In this document: piece by piece, positions 1 to 8,702 of the stretch | Layout: each line of letters starts with the position of its first letter | How positions within the stretch are numbered: the stretch's first letter is position 1 | DNA from: Tipula vernalis | Taxonomy: Eukaryota > Arthropoda > Insecta > Diptera > Tipulidae | Assembly (NCBI GenBank): GCA_958295665.1 | Contig: OY282559.1 | Span: forward strand, 130,923,241-130,987,240 | DNA: 64,000 bases | Direction: 5' to 3' | Translations under genes and position numbers: made by a program | Notes under the pieces: model-generated | Seen by the model: only the letters and a program-made list of their open reading frames with translations | What the model was told of the DNA's origin: nothing | Databases searched by the model: none

Positions 1-1
1 G

Positions 2-343
2 GAACCCAGGTGTGCCTTACGTTTAGGTAAACATCATACCAAATATTGTGTAAAAGCCCGAAATGTTCCACCTAAATGCGTTCACTGTGGAGAAAATCAT
101 CCGTCTATCTACAGAGGATGCAGCGTTGCTATTGAACTGCAAAACATCAAAAATAAGAACGTGATTGCTAAAAATCGAAGTTTATTCAGGAAGCAAGCGG
201 TTAAGATGAACCGACCCGGAGTAAATCGTAGAGTGTCGGGAACTACTCAAGGACAATTTGATAAAATTACTTACGCTCAAGTAATGATGAGCAACGGAAA
301 TCCAGGAAAACTGCTCAAAATGACGATATTAGTCAAACCCTTA
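2..343 (+). pseudogene. jockey-like ORF1 (Gag-like nucleic-acid-binding protein), C-terminal part
   Basis: Open in frame from base 2 (no start inside the window). It encodes cysteine/histidine knuckles typical of jockey ORF1: an HHTKYC stretch, then CVHCGENHPSIYRGC at about residues 33-47, the CX2CX3HX6C pattern of LINE Gag proteins that bind the element RNA. The frame is interrupted at 343 by the BEL/Pao LTR. Downstream of the insertion, another frame at about 7013-7094 reads a plausible ORF1 tail (NRFDERLQKLEYSTEGA) whose TGA overlaps the ORF2 ATG within ATGGCCAATGA. Rejoining at the target duplication gives an almost immediate stop, so ORF1 was probably already frameshifted or carries a small deletion. 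Confidence 0.8.
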
Positions 344-921
344 TGTATTTTACTGGGCTTTCCTCGACGTCTATATTTAGCCCAGAACCTTCAACTTTTA
401 TCAATGCCGCTTGGCTGATATAAAAACAAAGAAACAAGCGGACTCAACTGCGTTTATTTGGTAAAAAAAATACAATATAATTTTTATTTTTGATAACCTT
501 CTTTTCCAACTGTTGTATCGCAATTGATTTTTTACAATATAAATTTGTGACTCATAACCATTATTTTTATGTGACGCTACAATATCGTTTCTTAATTTTT
601 ACTCTACAACAATACAACAAGCTCCGCCATCTCTTAACAACTAGATCGCAAAATATAAAGGTACATTATACTACTATACAACATTATCTATTGTGAATTA
701 CATACTACTTAAGGTAAGACTATAAACATGAATTAAATGTCAAATAATGTGGGTATACAAAGTATGTAAACAAATTTCTAATATAAGATTAAATAAGTTT
801 AAATTGTAACCTATGTAATTGAATTACAGTTTGATGTTTAGATGTCATGTATTTATGTGTTCTGTGTTTTAAATTAATATTTTGCTTTCTTCAGATGCAT
901 CACAGTTCTGCTGCTCCAACA
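344..921 (-). repeat. 3' LTR of the BEL/Pao element
   Basis: 578-bp LTR, TG...CA-bounded as written on the + strand (TGTATTTTAC ... GCTCCAACA). It matches 6422-6998 along its full length, apart from a T/A, a G/A, a C/T and a small change in an A-run near 464. Short antisense reading frames within both LTR copies are incidental. Confidence 0.95.
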
Positions 922-940
922 TTCTCCCCGACTTTGAATC
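922..940 (-). other. polypurine tract region of the BEL/Pao element
   Basis: On the - strand the bases just before the 3' LTR read AAAGTCGGGGAGAA, a purine-rich run in the expected plus-strand primer position. Assignment is by position and composition only. Confidence 0.6.
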
Positions 941-1004
941 GTCCGATTCAACAGGAATTCTACACAGTGAATGAATGGCTCTACGAAATGTACCGGCTTG
1001 TGTT

Positions 1005-4000
1005 TTAACCATTGCAACTCACCAATCCGTCGGAACCGCGGATTACTTCAATTATTCGGCCCAGCAGCCACTTCCCAGGCGGTAAATTTCGATCCATTAC
1101 TAAAACGATGTCATCGATTTTGATATTCGGCTTTGCTGATTTCCATTTTGTACGGGATTGCATAGATGTCAGGTACTCGAGATGCCATCTTCTCCAAAAA
1201 TGCTGTCTCATTTGTTGAAGTACTTCATATCTGCTTAGTTTTGTGATTTTCTCTTCCAGGATATTGATTTCCGGAACTAATGTTAATTGATGCCCAATAA
1301 TGAAGTGTGCCGGTGTCAAAAAATTTACATCATCACTCGATTGGATGCCTTCAACCTCAACCAGTAATGTTTGGAACTCTTCCACCGTCAAAATAGTTTC
1401 TCCAATAACACGCCGCAAGTGAAACTTCATGGATTTGACCGCCGCTTCCCACAATCCGCCAAAATGTGGTGCATTGGGAGGATTGTAGTGCCAATTAATG
1501 CTATCGTTTAATAAAGTGTTGTAAATGTCTTCTTTATTCTTCTCCAGGAAACTAAATACCTCTCGCAAGCGGTTACCTGCTCCAATGTAATTTGAGCCGC
1601 AGTCACTGTAAATATCAGTGCAATGCCCACGCCTCGCAACGAATCTCTTCAGTGCTGACAGGAAGCTATTTGTAGTTAAGTCCATTGTTAACTCTATATG
1701 CAATGCTCGAGTTGTCATGCATACAATTAGACACACATAAACCTTCATAGGTTTTTGACCTCGACCTCGTTTGTAATATACATAGAAGGGTCCCGCAAAA
1801 TCAGTGCCAACTTTCAGGAATGCCCTTATGTGCTCGACTCTATATTGTGGTAAGTTCCCCATTTCTTGTGTCAGCTGAATTGGTTTGTTTTTGAAACAAG
1901 TCACACACTTGCTTGTAATTTTCCGGATGGCTTGCTTACCATTGATGATCCAGTATCTCTGGCGTATTATTCCCAACAGTAACTGTGGGCCTGCATGAAG
2001 ATAACGGTGGTGATAGTCTTCTATGATTCGATTCGTTAAACTGGATGATGCGGGTAGAATAATAGGATGCTTTATGGAATAGCTTACCAACGAGTTGTCT
2101 ATTCTACCTCCGATACGCAAGATACCCTTATCATCCAAAAACGGTTTTAAACCTGCCAACGATATTTTGAGTGGCTTTGCTTGCTCAACAGTGGCGATTT
2201 CGACACTCATATGCTCCTTCTGAATATACTTGCAGCACATAATGGTAGCCTCTTCCATTTCAACCAATGTTATTGGGCCTTTGAGTTGTACGCCATTAAC
2301 CTTTTTGGTAGACAGTAACAAATTTTGCACAAACCGGTTCACCATTGCCACCACTTTGATTGCTTTCTTAAACGAGGAATGTCGTTCAAACAATTGGTTT
2401 GGAAATTGAAAAGTTCTGCATTGTGCTACCATAATTTGGGTTGAGTGCTTTCGTTCCTCTAGACTGTATCCATAACATCGTTGTTGACACGGCCACTGCT
2501 GCACATCAAAACATAACCACTCTGGGGCCGCCCACCACAACTTGTTATTGATCACTTCTTGTGGAAAAATGCCTCTAGACGCGATGTCTGCCGGATTGTC
2601 CTTCGTTGGGACATGTCGCCAATTTACCCTTGGTACTATGTCCAGGATTTGGGAAGTACGATTCCCTACAAATGTCTTCCATCGACTTGGTTCGTCGGAT
2701 AACCAATCCAGCACTATCATTGAATCGGTCCAGCAAGTAACATTCGTAGAATGATTTTCAAGTATCTGGTTGACAGAAGTTATAAGGTTTGCCAATAAAA
2801 GTGCTGCACATAACTCCAACCGTGCCACCGAAATTGTTTTGATGGGGGCCACCTTTGATTTTGCTGCGACGATGTGACAACTGTATCTTCCGACCTCATT
2901 CGGTAGGCGTATGTAAACCACTGCCGCGTATGCCCGTTCACTGGCGTCACAAAACCCATGCAACTCTGCATCCTTTTTTGGTGTGTGTAGCCATCTTGGT
3001 ATCTTCACCTTCTGCAAGTGCTGTAGATTTTCACGAATTACAAGCCATTGTTGCTTTATCGCTGGTGGAAGTTCGTCGTCCCAATCTAAAGACAATAACC
3101 ATAAAGACTGAAATAATATTTTAATTTTTACAATAACCGGGGCCAACCATCCAAGCGGATCAAAAATTTGACTACATTCCGACAGCAATCTACGTTTTGT
3201 GTATACCGGAATGCCTAGCTCAACACAATACGTGAAGTTATCTTCCTTCGGATCCCATTGTAGACCCAAAACCTTCACCATAGTTGTTCCACTTGCAATA
3301 TCCTTTATTGGCACAATTCTATCTTCTACTGGTGTCGTGTTCAAAAATTCAACGGAATTGGAAATCCATTTTCTTAATTTCATTCCCGCGCCTTGTAGAA
3401 TGTTGATGATATCCTCTTTCAATTGTAACGCCTCTTTAATAGTATTGGCGCCCGACATTATGTCATCCACATATGTAGCCTTCTTCAGAACACTAGCAGC
3501 TCCAGGATATTCACTTTGGTTTTGATCAGCGATTTCATTTAATACTCTCGTAGCTAGATACGGAGCTGCTGATGTTCCATAAGTCAATGTCGTTAGCTGG
3601 TAATGTTTAATCGAAGCTGTACTATCTGACCTCCACACTATACTTTGATATCGTCTGTCGTCGTTTCGAACCAATATCTGGCGATACATTTTCTCGATGT
3701 CTGCGCTGATCGCAATCTTGTGCATTCGAAATCTCATCAAAATAGAGTATAGAGTTGGCTGCACTGTTGGTCCTACCATAAGTAAATCATTCAATGATTT
3801 TCCAGATGACGTTTTTGCGGAAGCATCAAAAACTACCCTGATTTTCGCCGCTGCGCCTGCTGACTTAATAATTCCATGATGTGGTAAGTAATTAACATGT
3901 GGATTCTCTGACTCGTCTATTTCCACCATATGTCCAAGTTGACGATACTCGTCCATAAAATGAATGTAAGCCTCCTTGAATGTCTCGTTTTTTACAAACT

Positions 4001-6050
4001 TGCGCTCCATCGATCTAAGCCGACTAATCGACAGATCCATTGATCTTCCCAGTTCTCCGAATTCTTTCTTCATGGGTAGCTGCACTATATACCTTCCATC
4101 TGCTTCTCGGCTTGTCGTTTCTTTGAACAAACGCTCACATTTGTCTTCTTCGTTTGTGAAAATCTTGGACGTTGGGATATTCTCTATTTCCCAAAATAAT
4201 TTTAAGGCAGTACCTAATTCTTCAGCATCTGTATTGGGTTGACTCGTGAAGCAATGTGTTAAGGGCGATTCAGGCGATTGCATTTCTCCACCTAACACCC
4301 ATCCAAATATGGTTTCAATGGCTATGACGTTGTCTCGATACCTGATTCTTCCATCTAGCATCACATTGAATACCTGTTGCACACCTAAAATGATATCAAT
4401 ATCCTGCGTTATGTTAAATTTGGGATCAGCTAAATTTAGGTTCAGATCATCTATGTTCGCAGAGAACGACTGGCTGGGCAGTTTTGAGCATAACTTGGAC
4501 ATTACTAGAGCTTCTGTTTGTATATAGTTGTGGGGTGATTCTCTTGCTCGTAATGTAATCTCAACCTTCCCTCTAGTGACCTGAGATCCTGATCCACCTA
4601 TACCATATACCATCGTTCTATTATGGCGTCGTGGGAGTTTAAGTCGATTACAACATCTTTCAGAGATAAATGTAGACACTGACCCTGAATCCAACAGAAT
4701 TCTACAATCATGTTCTTCCTCGTAATTATCTAAAACCTTCACTAGTGCCGTGGGAAGAATACAATTGTTTTGTATGCCAGCGTGCAGAGTTTGTTGAGCC
4801 TGAGTACCCATCGTTGAAACCGGTTGCTTGTTGGGATGGTTAGTATTTTCAATAACATGCCGTGCAACCGTTTGTTCTTTGGTATCGTCTAAGTGCAGGA
4901 GCGTATGATGTTTTCTCCCACAAGTGCTGCATCTTGACTTTGATAAGCACCTGAAGACTGGATGGTTAATTCTCAGACAATTAAAACAACGGTTATCTGA
5001 TTTTATAATCTGTCTTCGTTCCAAGATTGACAGCTTCTTGAACGTGCTACATTCTGATATTGCATGTTCGATTTTACATAGAGGACACGGATTAACTTCT
5101 GTTGTCACATAGGCCGCCGCTGATTTCTGAAATGGAGGTTTCTTACTTGAACCTGAACGTGGTTTTAACGTCTCTAACGCATCAGATCGGTTCAGTAAGA
5201 ACTTGAAGAGATCATCTAGGGTTAGTAAATCCTTGTCACTTGATGTTTGGGCCCATAATGCTCTTGTCTCTGAATCCAATTTTTCCTCCAGAATATGAAG
5301 TAGCCAGACGTCCCTGGATTCAGCTTCCTTTCCCAATGCCTTCAATCCTCTAATAACCTCATCCGAAGTGTCCAATAGCTTTCGAATATTCGTCGCATTT
5401 GCCTGGTTGATAGATGGTTGGCTCATAAATGTGTGAATGAAAGCTCTAATGGTATGTTTCTTCCTGTCATATCTCTCACATAACTTCCTAAAGGCTTCGA
5501 AATAGTTGGTTTCTGTGACCGAAATATGTTTCAGCAAATTGAATGCGTCCCCTTTCAAGAAACCTTTCAGGTACTGGAACTTTTGGGCTGGTGATAAACT
5601 TGCATTTTCATGAATTGTCTTGACAAACAAGTCATAAAACGACTGCCATTCCGTGTACTGACCTGTGAACGGTTCTATATTGATTTTAGGGAGTCTTACC
5701 TCTACCGCTGCTGTTGATGTATTCATGCTTTGATTAACCGTACTATCACCCGATTGTTGATGATCCGCGTTGTATTCTCGAATGTGCCTATTTAACCTCG
5801 CTTCGACGACGTAGAATTGTTCAGCGAAATCAATTATAGCACTTTCATGATTGGGGTCTAACTCATACATCTTGTTCTCAGTGTCCTCAAATTGTTTGAG
5901 AAGTACCTTAGCACGTGCTAGCTTAGACTGAAACCCATCTATATCTTCCGTATCGACGACAGCTTGAACAAAATTATGAAGCTTTGTCATTTGTCCCTTT
6001 ATAGACCCTCGCATGGCTTTTAATGTCTTTATTTTTGCTTCTAACTCCAT
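1005..6050 (-). CDS. gag-pol: BEL/Pao gag-pol polyprotein, 1681 codons
   Basis: Retrotransposon polyprotein in one frame. Residues 1-300: Gag with the conserved region common in BEL elements (FTGQYTEWQSFYDLF at about 128-142). Cysteine/histidine knuckles at 322-334, 355-368 (CFNCLRINHPVFRC) and 374-386. Aspartic protease: LLDSGSVST, DSG at 454-456. Reverse transcriptase: Asp784 in SADIEKMYRQ and YVDD at 860-863. RNase H: Asp1035, Glu1079, Asp1109. Integrase: HHCC finger (HHRYLHAG to CVTC, about 1347-1385), then Asp1417, Asp1483 and Glu1535. Two defects are visible. After FQTLLVEVE (about 1567) the usual short stretch before the next conserved block is replaced by GIQSSDDV, suggesting a small deletion. 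Near residue 1676 the frame ends early, while the adjacent frame continues similar sequence up to the purine tract (single-base frameshift near 1020). Otherwise uninterrupted, matching the near-identical LTRs. Confidence 0.93.
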   Translation of the reverse strand: MELEAKIKTLKAMRGSIKGQMTKLHNFVQAVVDTEDIDGFQSKLARAKVLLKQFEDTENKMYELDPNHESAIIDFAEQFYVVEARLNRHIREYNADHQQSGDSTVNQSMNTSTAAVEVRLPKINIEPFTGQYTEWQSFYDLFVKTIHENASLSPAQKFQYLKGFLKGDAFNLLKHISVTETNYFEAFRKLCERYDRKKHTIRAFIHTFMSQPSINQANATNIRKLLDTSDEVIRGLKALGKEAESRDVWLLHILEEKLDSETRALWAQTSSDKDLLTLDDLFKFLLNRSDALETLKPRSGSSKKPPFQKSAAAYVTTEVNPCPLCKIEHAISECSTFKKLSILERRQIIKSDNRCFNCLRINHPVFRCLSKSRCSTCGRKHHTLLHLDDTKEQTVARHVIENTNHPNKQPVSTMGTQAQQTLHAGIQNNCILPTALVKVLDNYEEEHDCRILLDSGSVSTFISERCCNRLKLPRRHNRTMVYGIGGSGSQVTRGKVEITLRARESPHNYIQTEALVMSKLCSKLPSQSFSANIDDLNLNLADPKFNITQDIDIILGVQQVFNVMLDGRIRYRDNVIAIETIFGWVLGGEMQSPESPLTHCFTSQPNTDAEELGTALKLFWEIENIPTSKIFTNEEDKCERLFKETTSREADGRYIVQLPMKKEFGELGRSMDLSISRLRSMERKFVKNETFKEAYIHFMDEYRQLGHMVEIDESENPHVNYLPHHGIIKSAGAAAKIRVVFDASAKTSSGKSLNDLLMVGPTVQPTLYSILMRFRMHKIAISADIEKMYRQILVRNDDRRYQSIVWRSDSTASIKHYQLTTLTYGTSAAPYLATRVLNEIADQNQSEYPGAASVLKKATYVDDIMSGANTIKEALQLKEDIINILQGAGMKLRKWISNSVEFLNTTPVEDRIVPIKDIASGTTMVKVLGLQWDPKEDNFTYCVELGIPVYTKRRLLSECSQIFDPLGWLAPVIVKIKILFQSLWLLSLDWDDELPPAIKQQWLVIRENLQHLQKVKIPRWLHTPKKDAELHGFCDASERAYAAVVYIRLPNEVGRYSCHIVAAKSKVAPIKTISVARLELCAALLLANLITSVNQILENHSTNVTCWTDSMIVLDWLSDEPSRWKTFVGNRTSQILDIVPRVNWRHVPTKDNPADIASRGIFPQEVINNKLWWAAPEWLCFDVQQWPCQQRCYGYSLEERKHSTQIMVAQCRTFQFPNQLFERHSSFKKAIKVVAMVNRFVQNLLLSTKKVNGVQLKGPITLVEMEEATIMCCKYIQKEHMSVEIATVEQAKPLKISLAGLKPFLDDKGILRIGGRIDNSLVSYSIKHPIILPASSSLTNRIIEDYHHRYLHAGPQLLLGIIRQRYWIINGKQAIRKITSKCVTCFKNKPIQLTQEMGNLPQYRVEHIRAFLKVGTDFAGPFYVYYKRGRGQKPMKVYVCLIVCMTTRALHIELTMDLTTNSFLSALKRFVARRGHCTDIYSDCGSNYIGAGNRLREVFSFLEKNKEDIYNTLLNDSINWHYNPPNAPHFGGLWEAAVKSMKFHLRRVIGETILTVEEFQTLLVEVEGIQSSDDVNFLTPAHFIIGHQLTLVPEINILEEKITKLSRYEVLQQMRQHFWRRWHLEYLTSMQSRTKWKSAKPNIKIDDIVLVMDRNLPPGKWLLGRIIEVIRGSDGLVSCNG

Positions 6051-6403
6051 GTTCTAGCCTTTTTTTGCACTTAATTTCACTGCACTTATCACTTAATTTT
6101 CGACAAACAACGTGGTCTTTTATGAGAGTAATAAAACCAATTCAAAATTATTTTATAGTGAAAGTTTACTTATCTGCTTTGTTGAGATTCTTTCTTTCGA
6201 TGATTTCCGACCAAACTGCTGCTTTCCTTTTAGACGCGCTTTGATGACTTCCTCGACTTTAATCAAACGTGCCTTATTTCCGCAACAGTATTTCCTCGTT
6301 TGATTTCCGCAACTGTATTTCCACCACGTTCTATTTCCGCAACTGTATTTCCACCACGTTTTATTTCCGCAACTACCGAATTTCTAGAATTTCTAGAAGG
6401 AAT
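6051..6403 (-). other. 5' leader of the BEL/Pao element with short tandem repeats
   Basis: Untranslated leader between the primer site and the gag-pol ATG at 6050-6048. At about 6281-6375 it holds roughly three copies of a ~31-bp unit containing TTTCCGCAACTGTATTTCCA (as on the + strand). No protein feature. A packaging or translation role is only a guess. Confidence 0.7.
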
Positions 6404-6421
6404 ATCCGGCTCGAAGGACCA
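6404..6421 (-). other. primer binding site, tRNA-Tyr type
   Basis: Immediately inside the 5' LTR, the - strand reads TGGTCCTTCGAGCCGGAT. This complements the conserved 3' end of animal tRNA-Tyr (ATCCGGCTCGAAGGA plus CCA) over 18 bases. The match is from recalled tRNA sequence; no search was run. Confidence 0.85.
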
Positions 6422-6998
6422 TGTATTTTACTGGGCTTTCCTCGACGTCTATATTTAGCCCAGAACCTTCAACTTTAATCAATGCCGCTTGGCTAATATA
6501 AAAACAAAGAAACAAGCGGACTCAACTGCGTTTATTTGGTATAAAAATACAATATAATTTTTATTTTTGATAACCTTCTTTTCCAACTGTTGTATCGCAA
6601 TTGATTTTTTACAATATAAATTTGTGACTCATAACCATTATTTTTATGTGACGCTACAATATCGTTTCTTAATTTTTACTCTACAACAATACAACAAGCT
6701 CCGCCATCTCTTAACAATTAGATCGCAAAATATAAAGGTACATTATACTACTATACAACATTATCTATTGTGAATTACATACTACTTAAGGTAAGACTAT
6801 AAACATGAATTAAATGTCAAATAATGTGGGTATACAAAGTATGTAAACAAATTTCTAATATAAGATTAAATAAGTTTAAATTGTAACCTATGTAATTGAA
6901 TTACAGTTTGATGTTTAGATGTCATGTATTTATGTGTTCTGTGTTTTAAATTAATATTTTGCTTTCTTCAGATGCATCACAGTTCTGCTGCTCCAACA
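6422..6998 (-). repeat. 5' LTR of the BEL/Pao element
   Basis: 577-bp LTR nearly identical to 344-921. In element orientation it begins TGTTGGAGCAGC and ends AAAATACA, next to the primer site. It should hold the promoter. Followed on the + strand by the CCTTA target duplication. Confidence 0.95.
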
Positions 6999-7087
6999 CC
7001 TTAAATTAATTTTAAGCCTAAATAGATTTGATGAACGATTACAGAAATTAGAGTACAGCACTGAGGGGGCCATCCCTAAACAGCAAA

Positions 7088-8702
7088 ATGGCCAATGATC
7101 TTAGAATTTTATGTTGGAACGCCAATGGACTGATGCAACAACATCAACAAGAACTGCAAGTTGTCCTGGACACAGAAAAAATCGATGTATGTCTTATCAC
7201 GGAAACACACTTCACTAGACAATTAATCATTAAATTTAAAAATTATCAAATATATCACACTATTCACCCTGGAAACACTGCCAAAGCAGGTAGTGCTGTT
7301 ATAATTAGAAATAGTATTCATCATTAAGAGGAGTTAAAATATGAAACGGAAGAAATACAAGCAACTGCTGTTATTGTCAAATCCAAAAGTAGTTCTATTT
7401 GTATTGCTAGTATTTACTGCCCACCGAAGCACTCAATGAAAGAAAAAGATTATCTCGAGTTCCTCAGTAAATTAGGAAAACGATTTGTACTTTTAGGAGA
7501 CTTTAATGCAAAAAATGTCCACTGGGGATCCAGATTAACAACGACTAAGGGTAAAGAACTCCTAAAAGCTATCAGAAAATTCAGTTGTGAATCCCTCTTA
7601 ACTAAAAAACCAACCTACTGGCCAACTGATCCAAACAAAGTAACAGATCTGATTGATTTCTTCATAATAAAAACATATCTGTAAATTATGTACAAGTAGA
7701 TGAAAGCCATGACTTAAACTCTGATCATTCACCAATACTTCTAACGTTAAGTGAAAAAATCATTCATAGTAAATAATCACCCTTATTTGGCATGCTTTAG
7801 ACTACCGCTACAAGAAAAAATTAACTTAATGGTACCATTAAAGACTGAAGAACCATTGGACAAAGAAGTTCACAAAATTGTAAACGATATACAGCCATAA
7901 GCTTGGGAAAATACTCCTGAAATTAAAACGAAAATCAAGGGAAACAACTACCCTATGGAAATTAGGAAACTCCTCGCAGAAAAGAGAAGAGCGAGAAGAG
8001 TATGGCAACAAACAAGGGCCCTCCAAGATAAAACTCATTTGAACAATCTCACTCAACAATTAAGAAGAGAGAGCAGTGAATTGAAAAATTAATCAATCAG
8101 CAACTATTTAAGAAAATTAACTAATTGTAACAGTACTGAATATTCTCTTTGGAAAGCAACCAAAAGAATCAAAAGACCAATAATGCAGATTCCCCCAATA
8201 AAAATAGCAGGTGAGAAATGGGCTAGAAATAATGAAGACAAAGCTCGAGAAATTGCTGAACACCTCGAAAAAGTATTTCAGCCATATGAAGACCAAACGT
8301 TGGAAGCCGAGATAATAACTGAACAAGCTGTGCAAGAAAGTAAAGAAATGCTACCCGCAACACCAAAAGAAGTCATGAGCGTGAGATAAAAGCTAATATG
8401 AATACGAAAAAAGCTCCTTGGTACGATCTTATTACTGCAGAAATCTTAAAAGAAATGCTCTAGTGAAACTCGCCAATGTTATAAGTGCAGCATTTAGAAA
8501 TAAATGTGTACCAAGCTTATGGAAAATTGCAGAAGTAATTATGATCCCAAAACCTGGGAAACCACCACACTTAACATCGTCTTAAAGGCCAATTTCGCTA
8601 TTGCCAGACATGTCCAAACTCTTTGAGAAGCTTATGGTAAAAAGATTAAATCCCATAATCGAGAGTGAAAACTTGATCGCAAATCATCAGTTCGGTTTTC
8701 GC
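7088..8702 (+). pseudogene. jockey-like ORF2 (endonuclease and 5' part of reverse transcriptase), broken
   Basis: Starts with MANDLRILCWNANGL, the usual first strand of the jockey AP-like endonuclease. ITETHF follows at about residues 38-43, then GDFNAKNVHWGSR (from about 7498) and PTYWPTDPNKVTDLIDF (about 7612). The frame has an in-frame TAA at 7325-7327, then a frameshift near 7682 after which SDHSPILLTL reads in another frame. A basic linker with further shifts runs from about 7930 to 8390. RT motifs begin near 8510 (MIPKPGKP, then MSKLFEKLMVKRL at about 8610) and stop at QFGFR (about 8702). No catalytic YADD-type box remains, so this copy cannot move by itself. Confidence 0.87.

Larger units (their letters stand above)
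344..6998 (-). mobile_element. BEL/Pao LTR retrotransposon, near-complete and recent
   Basis: Complete LTR-to-LTR element in - orientation: 5' LTR 6422-6998, primer site 6404-6421, leader, one long gag-pol ORF 6050-1005, purine-rich tract next to the 3' LTR, and 3' LTR 344-921. Target duplication CCTTA at 339-343 and 6999-7003; 5 bp is usual for BEL/Pao. The LTRs differ at about five positions in 578 bp, all seen by eye, so the insertion is young. It sits inside the jockey-like element, which is therefore older. The single gag-pol frame and the order protease-RT-RNase H-integrase are BEL/Pao hallmarks. Confidence 0.95.
1..8702 (+). mobile_element. jockey-like non-LTR retrotransposon, split by a BEL/Pao insertion and 3'-truncated
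   Basis: Jockey-type LINE running off the left edge. The zinc-knuckle end of ORF1 is at 2-343. The element resumes at 7004, after the inserted BEL/Pao element, with the ORF1 tail and the start of ORF2 (endonuclease, linker, start of the reverse transcriptase) up to about 8702. There RT similarity stops abruptly after a QFGFR motif, in the early fingers region. The catalytic palm, the 3' UTR and the poly(A) tail are missing. The interrupting element carries flanking CCTTA at 339-343 and 6999-7003. Closely related to the - strand copy at 58412-60917, which retains the missing part. Confidence 0.88.

Noticed and set aside
490..696. 68-codon + strand frame, repeated at 6567-6773
   Set aside because: It lies inside both LTR copies, antisense to the element, and repeats only because the LTRs do.
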